NCBI GenBank assembly: GCA_045652705.1
Contig: JAZRUV010000029.1
Location: 1 to 64,000 of the forward strand
Source of the DNA: UMGS1649 sp045652705
GTDB taxonomy: Bacteria > Bacillota > Clostridia > TANB77 > CAG-465
Direction of reading: 5' to 3'
DNA: 64,000 nt
Made by a program: the position numbers and the translations under genes. A model generated the notes under the pieces. That model was given only the letters and a program-made list of their open reading frames with translations. It ran no database searches and was not told the DNA's origin. This document shows positions 1 to 7,803 of the stretch, one piece after another (the first letter of the stretch is position 1; each line of letters opens with the position of its first letter).

Positions 1-175
1 ACTCATAAGATACCTCTTTTCCTCTAGAACCATCTACATTTTAATTATACCAAACGGAAGTAACTCTTACAATAACTAAGTGTAATTACAACTTCTACTG
101 TTCTAGAGGAGCAAATAGAATTTACTATTTCAGTTGACTATTTATAAAAAAATTACAATATAGAAAGTGTAAAAC

Positions 176-204
176 TTGAAACACATATATATTTATGGTA
201 TATT
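176..204 (+). promoter_or_regulatory. sigma-A-type promoter of the acetyltransferase gene
   Basis: TTGAAA at 176-181 and TATATT at 199-204 are separated by 17 bp and precede a strong GGAGG ribosome site before the ATG at 237. Bases 1-175 show no convincing gene. Confidence 0.5.
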
Positions 205-236
205 TTCAGTGAATAGACATATTCATTGGAGGTATT

Positions 237-689
237 ATGAATATACAAAAACTTGATATACAAGATGTGGAATTAGTAAAACAATGTGATAATATGTTTG
301 TAGAATTTTTAGATAGTGAAGGTAAGTATGATGAAAACTATTTGAAAAGAGAACGAACAAATAGTTTTATAAATGATTTAAATGATAGTAATAATATTTT
401 ATTTGTTGCAAAACAAGATGAAAATGTAATAGGATTTTTATATGGATATATAGAAAAAAGAAAGGGAGCAAAATTGCCAGTTGCTCATTTAGGATTTCTA
501 TATGTAAATAGTGAATATAGAAATAGAAAAGTTGCAACAAAATTAATAGATACGTTCATTGAATATATTAAAGGACTGGCTATAAAGATAATAGAGGTTA
601 AAGTATTTGAAAATAATATAGCTGCTAAAAAACTTTATGATAAATATGGTTTCAACGCTTTATGGTGTAATTATAGAAAAAAGATATAA
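237..689 (+). CDS. GNAT-family N-acetyltransferase
   Basis: A 150-residue protein with the layout of the GNAT fold: a central strand and acetyl-CoA binding loop (LGFLYVNSEYRNRKVATKLI, about residues 82-101) and a C-terminal ending of the type AAKKLYDKYGF that closes the fold. The acetyl-CoA pyrophosphate loop normally reads Q/RxxGxG/A; here it is RNRKVA, a common variant. These enzymes move an acetyl group from acetyl-CoA to an amine; the acceptor cannot be read from the sequence. A GGAGG site sits 5 bases before the ATG. The gene stands alone, ahead of a tRNA, with its own promoter and no obvious partner. Confidence 0.85.
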   Translation: MNIQKLDIQDVELVKQCDNMFVEFLDSEGKYDENYLKRERTNSFINDLNDSNNILFVAKQDENVIGFLYGYIEKRKGAKLPVAHLGFLYVNSEYRNRKVATKLIDTFIEYIKGLAIKIIEVKVFENNIAAKKLYDKYGFNALWCNYRKKI

Positions 690-725
690 AATTAATCAGT
701 TTTTGATAAATTTCAAAATTATTTG

Positions 726-754
726 TTGACAATACCTATCCTATGTGTTAATAT
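726..754 (+). promoter_or_regulatory. promoter of tRNA-Leu(UAG)
   Basis: TTGACA (726-731) and TAATAT (749-754) with a 17-bp spacer lie just upstream of the tRNA 5' end. Confidence 0.65.
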
Positions 755-766
755 ATATGTACGGTC

Positions 767-851
767 GCGAGTGTGGCGGAATTGGCAGACGCGCCAGACT
801 TAGAATCTGGTACCAACCGGTGTGTAGGTTCAAGTCCTATCACTCGCACCA
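767..851 (+). tRNA. tRNA-Leu, anticodon UAG
   Basis: An 85-nt tRNA with a 7-bp acceptor stem (GCGAGTG with CACTCGC), a D arm, a 5-bp anticodon stem (CCAGA/TCTGG) with anticodon TAG at 801-803, a long class II variable arm (typical of Leu) and a T arm with GTTCAAGTC. CCA is encoded at 849-851. It reads CUA and possibly other CUN codons. Confidence 0.96.
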
Positions 852-858
852 AATTGAG

Positions 859-885
859 AGCTAACATTTTGTTAGTTCTTTTTTT
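859..885 (+). terminator. rho-independent terminator of tRNA-Leu
   Basis: A 7-bp stem (AGCTAAC with GTTAGTT) is followed by an 8-base T run. Confidence 0.75.
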
Positions 886-924
886 ATATATAGAAATAAA
901 AAAATAATATGGTATAATAAACTT

Positions 925-2484
925 ATGGAAAATCAAGTTGTAAATAATATTAAAAAAATAATAAATAATAAATTAGTAAAAATTAAATTAGATAATCTAA
1001 TAAATGGGAAAATACAAAATAATTTTTCTTGTGATAATTTATATGCTTGTTTTGATTTACAAGCAAAATTAGTATTATCTCAAATATTTGTTGGTGATTA
1101 TGAAATAGAAATAAATGAACAATATTTAGAAAACATTATAAACAATTTTGAAGGCACTATTGTGGATGTAATTCAAAGAGTATATAAACCTAAAACAAAA
1201 TTAGAGTTTTTACAAATAGTAACAAACAACTATTTAATAAATGGTTATATGTGTCATGGCACAAGCAGGAAACATTTTGAAAATATAATTAGAAATGGAC
1301 TTAATGGCAATAACAATTTTAGAAATATTGAAATGTTAAACGAGGTTAACGATATTTTTTTAAGCCACAAAAGAAAAAAATGTTTTGAAGGGAAAATGAA
1401 TCTTTTATCATCGAATTCATTTTATTTGTCCGATAACATATATAGTGGAATATATTATGCTTATCAATCACCAGAATATTTTTCTAGATTTTGTGCTAAT
1501 GGACATTTAATGAAAGAAAATTGTTACGATAATTTTGCATATTTTAGAAGGGATAAAAGAGCCTGTAGAGAAAATTTACAACAGTTTTGTCGTGATAACA
1601 AGTTTGCAGTAAAAGAACAACAAAGTATAATGTCTTGTTTCGATATTCTATGGGCGGAAAATGTTCATATAAACGAAAAGTTTTATTTATGTTTAATACC
1701 AAGAAGTTTAGTAAATAGAATAGAAGAACCACTAATAAAATATTTGTCAGATAATATTAAAAAATTAACCAAGAAACAGATAATAAATATTTTAATTAGA
1801 CCTAGATACATACACGATAAGACATATTCATCAATATTACCTAAAAACATTCAATATGTTCAGCTAGTAGATTTGTATAAAAAATTTACTAGTTCTAGTA
1901 AAGGTAAAAAATATATAATGGTGGACGATAAAAAATATGTATATGATATTGTATTAGATGTGCCAAATAAAAATAAAAAATTCTTTGTATTTAGAAGTAT
2001 AGATGAATGTAAAATAAGAAGTGATATAGTTTTAGTATCTAAAATAAATGAGGAAAGAATACTGAAAAAATATGTAAATACAATAGCTAATGAATGTACA
2101 GCTAATACAGCTTATGGTAATAAGATTATAAAAAGAGCAAGGACTTTAATAACATTAGAAAAATTAAAATTAAAATTATTAAGAAAAGCTATTCTAGATT
2201 TAAATAAGTGTAAGTTACTTCTACATACGGACTTGGATAAATGTTTTAAACTTATATATAAGATGTTATTTGGTTATGTAATAGTATTGAAAACTATGAT
2301 AGATAACAATGACTGGTTTTCAAATTTAAATACAGCAGATTACTATACTACATATGGAATTTTAGATCCGGATTATTTAATATTGAAAGCAAAAGACTCA
2401 AAAGTTTATGATTATGATTTGCTATCAAGTAGAATAGAAAATATAGAAAGATTTATTAATAATATAAACAAAGAAAGTTTGTAA
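925..2484 (+). CDS. putative ADP-ribosyltransferase-fold protein, possibly leaderless
   Basis: A 519-residue protein I cannot assign to a named family. Residues about 109-126 (MCHGTSRKHFENIIRNGL) followed by FYLSDNIYSGIYYAY (about 166-180) resemble the first two conserved blocks of ADP-ribosyltransferase folds, where an HGT strand binds NAD and a Y/S-containing strand and helix follow (for example PARP-like and RNA 2'-phosphotransferase families). A third catalytic residue is not obvious. The rest is helical and lysine-rich, without signal peptide or clear membrane segments. No ribosome site precedes the ATG; instead TATAAT at 913-918 puts the expected transcript start at or beside the ATG, so the mRNA may be leaderless. 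It is a single-gene unit between two terminators. The fold call is tentative. Confidence 0.6.
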   Translation: MENQVVNNIKKIINNKLVKIKLDNLINGKIQNNFSCDNLYACFDLQAKLVLSQIFVGDYEIEINEQYLENIINNFEGTIVDVIQRVYKPKTKLEFLQIVTNNYLINGYMCHGTSRKHFENIIRNGLNGNNNFRNIEMLNEVNDIFLSHKRKKCFEGKMNLLSSNSFYLSDNIYSGIYYAYQSPEYFSRFCANGHLMKENCYDNFAYFRRDKRACRENLQQFCRDNKFAVKEQQSIMSCFDILWAENVHINEKFYLCLIPRSLVNRIEEPLIKYLSDNIKKLTKKQIINILIRPRYIHDKTYSSILPKNIQYVQLVDLYKKFTSSSKGKKYIMVDDKKYVYDIVLDVPNKNKKFFVFRSIDECKIRSDIVLVSKINEERILKKYVNTIANECTANTAYGNKIIKRARTLITLEKLKLKLLRKAILDLNKCKLLLHTDLDKCFKLIYKMLFGYVIVLKTMIDNNDWFSNLNTADYYTTYGILDPDYLILKAKDSKVYDYDLLSSRIENIERFINNINKESL

Positions 2485-2487
2485 CAT

Positions 2488-2521
2488 AAATAGCGTATAA
2501 GCAGATGCTTATACGCTATTT
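2488..2521. terminator. bidirectional terminator between convergent genes
   Basis: A perfect 16-bp inverted repeat (aaatagcgtataagca and its complement) with a 2-nt centre separates the converging genes ending at 2484 and 2538. It can serve either strand. Confidence 0.8.
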
Positions 2522-2537
2522 ATAGTGTTTTGTATGT

Positions 2538-2975
2538 TTATCTAGTCGGCAACGATTCCCACCAAGCAACTTTGTCTTTAGGAACCGAGTTATAACACCA
2601 AAAAAGTCCATCTCCATCAGGAATTGCTGGTATCATTGAAGTTCTACCTGACGACCAAGATTTATCAATATCTCCGATGTTTGCGATTAATTGGTCTGTC
2701 ATAAAGTGGGTTACTCCTTCAGGAACAGGCCCGTGGTATGAAGGAACTCTGCCAAGAGTATCAACAACCCATCTATTACCCTGGATTTTTCTGCCAGTGG
2801 GGATTCCTATGTAATTTCCATTATCAGATTTTTCCCAGGTTACTTCATCATATTCGAATGGTGATTGCCGAGTTTCTAAACAACAGGCACATACAAGTGG
2901 GGAAGAATATCCGTAGGGTCGCCAAAGTTTAACATTTGAACGTTTGCATGAAGCGCATTCATAAGTAGTTTCCAT
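2538..2975 (-). CDS. orphan protein with N-terminal zinc-ribbon-like cysteines
   Basis: A 145-residue protein not assigned to a family. Four cysteines in two pairs (CASC at 7-10 and CACC at about 29-32) could hold one zinc ion. The remainder is Trp/Gly/Pro-rich (for example WRPYGYSS, DGDGLFWCYN) and looks like a small globular soluble domain, with no signal peptide. The start follows an AGGAGGAAAC ribosome site. It is a single-gene unit with a sigma-A promoter that overlaps the end of the flippase gene and a terminator shared with the gene at 925. Codon use and GC are higher than in neighbouring housekeeping genes, a pattern also seen in several other orphans in the window. Confidence 0.75.
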   Translation of the reverse strand: METTYECASCKRSNVKLWRPYGYSSPLVCACCLETRQSPFEYDEVTWEKSDNGNYIGIPTGRKIQGNRWVVDTLGRVPSYHGPVPEGVTHFMTDQLIANIGDIDKSWSSGRTSMIPAIPDGDGLFWCYNSVPKDKVAWWESLPTR

Positions 2976-3041
2976 AGATGTGTTTCCTCCTTTTAGTAAG
3001 TAACATTAATTATTGTTACTCTTAAATTTTTATACGTGCTA

Positions 3042-3070
3042 ATTATATCACAAGGTATAGATATTTTCAA
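3042..3070 (-). promoter_or_regulatory. promoter of the zinc-ribbon orphan
   Basis: On the minus strand TTGAAA (3070-3065) and TATAAT (3047-3042) are spaced by 17 bp. The leader then carries a small inverted repeat (gtaaca/tgttac, about 3000-3020). Confidence 0.6.
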
Positions 3071-4578
3071 TGTTTTGCAGTTTTAAAAAGTAGTAGTAAA
3101 CAAACATAGAACAATATACATAAGAATATTTTAAGTATTAAAGCAAGTGTAGTTCCTAAATACGAGAAACTAAATAAGCTAGATATAATTATAGAAATTC
3201 CTATACATATAACAGGTAGTATAACCCATTCAAAGTATTTAAATTTAAGTTCAGTTTCCTTAAATAAAGTAATAACACTAATTGTATAATTTAATATCTC
3301 ACTTATGTACGTTACTATAATATATCCTACACTTCCAAATATAGGGAGAAGGAAGTATATGAACGATACAGATATTACTAAATCTAAAATATTACAGCAC
3401 ATAACACTAACTTGTTTTCCAAGTCCTTTTAAAATGTTATCTATAACATTATCTAGATACATAAGTACAATAAGCGGTGCCATTATTTTTATATACCAAC
3501 CAACATCTTGGGTGTTATATAAAAGATTTCCAATTTCTTTTCCAAAATACATTAAAATTCCAGCTATAGCAATAGAAAAGTATAATGTTATTTTAAACAT
3601 TCTACTAATATTTCTTCGCATAACAGATTTATCTTCGTGAACACTAAATCTAGAAAATTCCGGAACAAGCAAAGAACTATATGAATATACAATAACACTT
3701 GGAAACATTATTATTGGAATTGCCATACCACATATAATGCCGTATTCAGCTATTGCTTTTGTATAAGACATACCAGATAGTTTAAGCCTAATAGGTATAA
3801 TTATTTGTTTTAATGTATTAAGTCCAGAACGTATATATGAAGTAATTGCAATAGGTAAAGAGATTTTAAGGATACGCCCGGTAAGATTAGCGTTTTTATG
3901 TTTTATAGAATTGTAATTTTTCTTATCTTTTGCATATGTAATGTATAAAAATATAAAAGAAATAATTTCGCTTACAGTTCCACCTATAACAAGAGCAAGG
4001 GCAGAATTGTTAATGTTATTTGGAAAAATGTACATAACAAGTATAAATACTATTCCTATACGCATAAGTTGACTGGCAATTTGAGATATGGATGTTCTAA
4101 GTACATTACGTACGGCTAAAAAATATCCCGAAATTGCAGATGTCATAGAAACAAATGGAAGGGAAATAGCAAGTGCGTAAATAACAGTAGTAGAGACTTT
4201 ATCCATTAGCCAATGCTCACATATATATGGTGCAAATGTTATAAGTAGTATACACGCAAAAATACCCATTAAAAAACTATATAAAAAGCAACGTTTAATA
4301 ATTCTTGGCACGTTACCACTGTTATTTTTTTCTAATTCTTCAGATATTACTTTAGTTGCAGCTAAGTTTACACCTGAAGTTGAAATAGTTACAGCAAACA
4401 TATATATAGACATTATGAGGGAATAAACTCCTATGGCTTCAGCTCCTATTTGGTTTGCTAGGAAAATATCAAAAGTAGAGGAGATTGTCTTAATTATTAG
4501 TGCACTTAGCATAATAATAGCACTGTTTATAACAAATAATTTAGATTTTTTAAGAGTTGTAGTAGCTAAAATTTTCAC
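3067..4578 (-). CDS. SpoVB/MurJ-type flippase (MVF/MATE superfamily)
   Basis: A 503-residue integral membrane protein with about 14 hydrophobic segments. The N-terminal block (DIFLANQIGAEAIGVYSLI) and the overall length match stage V sporulation protein B and related polysaccharide/lipid II exporters. In Bacillus, SpoVB is needed for spore cortex synthesis; members of this family flip lipid-linked precursors across the membrane. The upstream GTG at 4587 lies within the ribosome site (TAGGTGAAA), so I place the start at the next GTG, 4578. The gene is divergent from the P-type ATPase. Whether it acts in sporulation or on an exopolysaccharide cannot be told; no glycosyltransferases are adjacent. 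Confidence 0.85.
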   Translation of the reverse strand: MKILATTTLKKSKLFVINSAIIMLSALIIKTISSTFDIFLANQIGAEAIGVYSLIMSIYMFAVTISTSGVNLAATKVISEELEKNNSGNVPRIIKRCFLYSFLMGIFACILLITFAPYICEHWLMDKVSTTVIYALAISLPFVSMTSAISGYFLAVRNVLRTSISQIASQLMRIGIVFILVMYIFPNNINNSALALVIGGTVSEIISFIFLYITYAKDKKNYNSIKHKNANLTGRILKISLPIAITSYIRSGLNTLKQIIIPIRLKLSGMSYTKAIAEYGIICGMAIPIIMFPSVIVYSYSSLLVPEFSRFSVHEDKSVMRRNISRMFKITLYFSIAIAGILMYFGKEIGNLLYNTQDVGWYIKIMAPLIVLMYLDNVIDNILKGLGKQVSVMCCNILDLVISVSFIYFLLPIFGSVGYIIVTYISEILNYTISVITLFKETELKFKYFEWVILPVICIGISIIISSLFSFSYLGTTLALILKIFLCILFYVCLLLLFKTAKH

Positions 4579-4630
4579 AATTTTCACCTAACCTAATATA
4601 TGAAAATAGCTTACAGTTATATGTCTATTA

Positions 4631-4660
4631 TTGACAAAACCGCTACTTGGATGTTATTAT
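4631..4660 (+). promoter_or_regulatory. promoter of the P-type ATPase
   Basis: TTGACA (4631-4636) and TATTAT (4655-4660) are spaced by 18 bp. No clear metal-regulator operator was recognised and no regulator gene is adjacent. Confidence 0.5.
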
Positions 4661-4698
4661 ATTTCCATAAAATATATTTGCTTTGAAAGGAGACTTTT

Positions 4699-6771
4699 AT
4701 GAAGAAGTATAGATATGAGTTAACTAACTTAGATTGTGCAAACTGTGCAGCAAAAATTGAAGATGCATTAAAAAGAAATAATGCACTTAAAAATGTAGTA
4801 GTAAACTTTGGTACATCAACACTTTCTTTTGAAGTAGAAAACGAAGAGGAGAAGCCTAACGTAAATGCGATTGTGTCTAGGATTATTCCTGGAGTAAAAG
4901 TAGTAGAAATTAACGAGAAGAAAGAGAATGATGAAAAAACTCATAAGATAAACATGGATTTAATGGTACTCGTTATAGGAATTGTTTTTGCGGGACTTTC
5001 TTTTGTAATAAAGATAAGCGTGGTAAGTACAATATGTATTATTCTTTCATATGTTCTTTTAATGTATAAGACGTTTATTACAGCGATTAAAAAGCTAAAG
5101 AACAAAACTATAGATGAGAGTGCTTTAATTTGTATCTCTGCAATAGGTGCTTATCTAATTTCAAAACCTATGGAAGGTATGATGGTTTTAGCACTTTACG
5201 ATATAGGTAAAATTCTTGAAGCACGAGCTGTAAATAACACAAGAAAAAGCATTAAAGAGCTTATGAACATTAGACCAGAGTACGCAAACGTCCGTGACTT
5301 TAATGACGTTATAACAATACCTCCGGAAGAGGTTGAAATTGGGGATATCCTTGTTATAAAAGCAGGAGAAAAAGTACCTGTAGATGGAAAAGTAGTTATG
5401 GGTCAAACCAAGCTAGACAAATCTGTTCTTACAGGTGAATCAATGTATGTTTCTGTAGGAGTTGGAGATGAGATTTTATCTGGTAGTGTAAACGTAGGAG
5501 CTACAATTGAGATAGAGGCAACGAGCACATACGTAAACAGTACGGTAAGTAGAATTTTGGAACTTACAGAAAATGCTACGGATCGAAAAGCAAAAACAGA
5601 AAACTTTGTTGCTCGTATGGCAAAAGTATATGTTCCGATTGTTATGATACTAGCAGTTACAGTTGGTGTATTTATGCCTCTTGTAACAAATGTAACATGT
5701 TCTGAGAGTATATACAGAGCACTAATGTTCCTTGTAATATCTTGTCCTTGTGCTATAGCAATTTCTGTACCACTTAGCTATTTTTGTGGAATAGGAAAAG
5801 CATCGTCAAGTGGTATTCTGATTAAGGGGAGCGATTATTTAGATGCCTTGAGAGGAATTAAAACACTTGTATTGGATAAGACAGGAACGATTACTACTGG
5901 TAAGTTTGGCATAGACAAAGTAAATGTTTTTGACGAAGCCTATACCAAAGAACAAGTATTAACACTTTGTAAACTGGGAGAAAGTTTTTCTAATCATCCA
6001 ATAGCTAAAGCAATTATTGAAGGAAACGAAGAAAATCTAGATACAAAACAAGTTACTGAGCACAGAGAAATTGCTGGTTTAGGAATTAGTTTTAGCGTTA
6101 ACGGAAAAACTGTACTTATTGGAAATGAAAAGTTAGTAGGTATAGATACGGGAAAACAAGCTGCTGCTGTTACTACAATATATGTTTCTGTAGATAGTAA
6201 ACTGGTTGGTAGTATTGAACTTAAAGATAAGGTGAAAGATGGTGTAAAGGAGACACTAAATAGCCTTAGAAAGCAAAATATAAGTGTGCATATATTTACT
6301 GGAGATAATGTAGCTGTTGCACAAAGTGTAGCAAGTGAAGTTGGAATAGCAGATGTTTCTGCTGAACTTCTGCCACAAGATAAGTACGAAAAATTGGAAG
6401 CAATAATCGCTGCTAAAACGAATGAACAAGATAAAGTAGCTTTTGTAGGTGATGGAATTAATGATTCGCCTGTTATAGCAAGAGCAGACATTGGAATTTC
6501 AATGGGCGGCGTTGGTGTAAGCAGTAGTATAGAAGCATCTGATGTAGTAATTATGACAGATGAGATTTCAAAGGTTAAAGAGGCTATAGATATTTCCAAG
6601 TACACAAATAGGATTATAAAACAAAATCTACTATTTGCGCTTGGAATGAAAATTACCTTCTTAACGCTTAGTCTGTTTGGCTTAACCAATATGCTTATTG
6701 CTGTATTTGCTGACGTTGGTGTAACACTTATTACAATTTTAAACAGTGTTAGAATTTTGAAAAAGAAATAA
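4699..6771 (+). CDS. heavy-metal P1B-type ATPase, Zn/Cd/Pb class
   Basis: A 690-residue metal exporter. It has an N-terminal heavy-metal-associated domain with the CANC metal site (about residues 14-17), an actuator-domain TGES motif, the transmembrane CPC motif (SCPCAIA, about 350), the phosphorylated Asp in DKTGTITTG, and the nucleotide-domain/hinge motifs (TGDN, GDGINDSP). The last membrane pair contains a Lys (LGMKITF) and the DVGVT motif, which mark the P1B-2 group that exports Zn, Cd or Pb and not copper. It pumps metal out of the cytoplasm with ATP. Start is the ATG after AAAGGAG. The gene stands alone; a shared terminator follows. Confidence 0.93.
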   Translation: MKKYRYELTNLDCANCAAKIEDALKRNNALKNVVVNFGTSTLSFEVENEEEKPNVNAIVSRIIPGVKVVEINEKKENDEKTHKINMDLMVLVIGIVFAGLSFVIKISVVSTICIILSYVLLMYKTFITAIKKLKNKTIDESALICISAIGAYLISKPMEGMMVLALYDIGKILEARAVNNTRKSIKELMNIRPEYANVRDFNDVITIPPEEVEIGDILVIKAGEKVPVDGKVVMGQTKLDKSVLTGESMYVSVGVGDEILSGSVNVGATIEIEATSTYVNSTVSRILELTENATDRKAKTENFVARMAKVYVPIVMILAVTVGVFMPLVTNVTCSESIYRALMFLVISCPCAIAISVPLSYFCGIGKASSSGILIKGSDYLDALRGIKTLVLDKTGTITTGKFGIDKVNVFDEAYTKEQVLTLCKLGESFSNHPIAKAIIEGNEENLDTKQVTEHREIAGLGISFSVNGKTVLIGNEKLVGIDTGKQAAAVTTIYVSVDSKLVGSIELKDKVKDGVKETLNSLRKQNISVHIFTGDNVAVAQSVASEVGIADVSAELLPQDKYEKLEAIIAAKTNEQDKVAFVGDGINDSPVIARADIGISMGGVGVSSSIEASDVVIMTDEISKVKEAIDISKYTNRIIKQNLLFALGMKITFLTLSLFGLTNMLIAVFADVGVTLITILNSVRILKKK

Positions 6772-6790
6772 GTAAAATAATGTGTAAAAA

Positions 6791-6812
6791 GAACCCCGCA
6801 TTTGCGGGGTTC
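6791..6812. terminator. bidirectional terminator
   Basis: GAACCCCGCA and TGCGGGGTTC form a 10-bp GC-rich stem with a 2-nt centre, flanked by A and T runs. It lies between the ATPase gene and the minus-strand small-protein operon. Confidence 0.85.
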
Positions 6813-6817
6813 AATAT

Positions 6818-6982
6818 TTAGTTTTTGGCTTCTTTGTCTATGTAAATGTCGACCTGACCGTCAGGTTTTTCAACCTTGGTGAAGGTTTCGGTATACGTAC
6901 CGCGATCATAAGTTTCACTGGTTACAGTTGCACCTTTTTCGTTGGTGCCGCCGGAGATAATGGGATAACCATTCTTACACAT
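6818..6982 (-). CDS. 54-residue orphan protein
   Basis: A 54-residue ORF reading MCKNGYPIISGG... to ...DIYIDKEAKN. It has a strong GAGGAGG site and its ATG overlaps the stop of the upstream 75-residue gene by one base (TAATG), so the two are translationally coupled. The sequence is hydrophilic and Thr/Gly-rich with alternating residues that suggest a small beta structure. No family was recognised. GC is clearly above the local average, as in its partner, and rare codons for this genome (GGC, ACC, CCC) are used freely, which suggests transfer or a special expression class. Confidence 0.75.
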   Translation of the reverse strand: MCKNGYPIISGGTNEKGATVTSETYDRGTYTETFTKVEKPDGQVDIYIDKEAKN

Positions 6983-7209
6983 TATTTTTTACCTCCTCTG
7001 AAAACGTTACCGTCTTTGTCACGCCAAACTCCATTACCGTCCTTGTACAGGGGGCCGTTGGCGTCAGGGTTTCCATCCCAACGGGTTTTGTCAGGATGAT
7101 TGTGCACCGTGCCGGAATTGCCGGAAAAGTCGTGGTTTACATCACCACTGGAATGATAAGAAGTGTGGGTCTTAACCGTACCATTGTTGCCATTCTTGTT
7201 ACCAGACAT
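6982..7209 (-). CDS. 75-residue Gly/Asn-rich orphan protein
   Basis: The reading frame extends upstream to 7278, but the promoter (7297-7269) places transcript start near 7262 and a GGAGGG site lies 6 bases before the ATG at 7209, so that ATG is chosen. The protein is low-complexity and hydrophilic: an N-terminal GNKNGNNG stretch, a His/Ser/Thr-rich middle and a C-terminal DGNGVWRDKDGNVFRGG segment resembling a short repeat (DGNGVW / DGNVF). No signal peptide or membrane segment. No family recognised. It is the first gene of a two-gene operon with the 54-residue ORF. Confidence 0.7.
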   Translation of the reverse strand: MSGNKNGNNGTVKTHTSYHSSGDVNHDFSGNSGTVHNHPDKTRWDGNPDANGPLYKDGNGVWRDKDGNVFRGGKK

Positions 7210-7268
7210 AAAGAAGCCCTCCATCATAAGATTAATTATAACCTTAGCATAAGCTATTGGCCGTATAT

Positions 7269-7297
7269 ATATTAACATAATTGTTGTAAAAAGTCAA
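7269..7297 (-). promoter_or_regulatory. promoter of the small-protein operon
   Basis: Minus-strand TTGACT (7297-7292) and TAATAT (7274-7269), 17-bp spacer. Confidence 0.6.
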
Positions 7298-7343
7298 CTA
7301 AACATAAAAAACAACTTATGGTCATTACTTATAATTAGGTAGT

Positions 7344-7372
7344 TTGACTTTTGAAATAATGTATGATATAAT
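7344..7372 (+). promoter_or_regulatory. promoter of the structured RNA upstream of pnp
   Basis: TTGACT (7344-7349) and TATAAT (7367-7372) with 17-bp spacing; transcript start expected near 7379. Confidence 0.75.
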
Positions 7373-7378
7373 ACGAGT

Positions 7379-7655
7379 CTTATTGAATTTGGAAGATATT
7401 AATTATGTATCTAGTTGTATATTGAAGTGTTTGTACTGATTAACACTTTAATATAAATATGCTAAAACTTGTATTTAGCAAGAATGGAACGGATTCCAAG
7501 AGGAGTCTAGTCCAGCGGGGAAGGCGGAGGAGAAGGTGTTGAGCCTGCCATATTCTTATTTGAATAATTGGCGCCTCGTCGATGAAAGAAGTTATTACTT
7601 CTATCGGAAAGCCTTAAAAGCCAAAAGGGGGCGAGAGCCTCCTTTTGTTTATTAT
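7379..7655 (+). ncRNA. structured RNA, compact relative of the 28.8-30.3 kb RNAs
   Basis: About 275 nt between a perfect promoter and a terminator (AAAAGGGGGC with GCCTCCTTTT, then a T-rich run at 7641-7655). No ORF is supported. Foldable elements: a hairpin GATA-TTAATTATG-TATC near 7395, a 14-bp stem (tatattgaagtgtt with aacactttaatata), a short GCTAAA/TTTAGC hairpin, the block CCAGCGGGGAAG near 7515, then GAATAA, CTCG and a hairpin ending CGG-AAAGC. The same blocks occur in the same order in the three tandem RNAs at 28777-30313, so this is one family. It may be the raiA-type RNA or an unnamed class; I cannot confirm either by reading alone. Confidence 0.75.
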
Positions 7656-7669
7656 TATTTTTAAATTTC

Positions 7670-7698
7670 TTGCAAAGTTTGAGGTACTGTAGTATAAT
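7670..7698 (+). promoter_or_regulatory. promoter of pnp
   Basis: TTGCAA (7670-7675) and TATAAT (7693-7698) with 17-bp spacing, located after the RNA terminator. Confidence 0.65.
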
Positions 7699-7703
7699 GT
7701 ATG

Positions 7704-7787
7704 TAGCTTTTTAGGAAGAGGTAGTAATAATTTGTGAGGCTTTAAAGGACAGGCTTTAGAAATTATTACTTCCTTTAAAAGAAGCTA
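7704..7787 (+). promoter_or_regulatory. long leader hairpin of pnp
   Basis: The leader folds into one long stem: agtaataattt (7723-7733) pairs exactly with aaattattact (7760-7770), and the flanks tagctt.. (from 7704) and ..aagcta (to 7787) extend it. In E. coli the pnp leader hairpin is cut by RNase III and mediates PNPase autoregulation; a similar role here is inference. Confidence 0.55.
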
Positions 7788-7803
7788 GAAGGAGGAACAT
7801 TTT

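Noticed and set aside
748..936. 62-residue minus-strand ORF over the tRNA-Leu
   Set aside because: It reads across the antisense of the tRNA and its terminator; no ribosome site or homology.
5994..6689. 231-residue ORF antisense to the P-type ATPase
   Set aside because: Low-complexity Ser/Thr-rich shadow of a highly conserved gene on the other strand.
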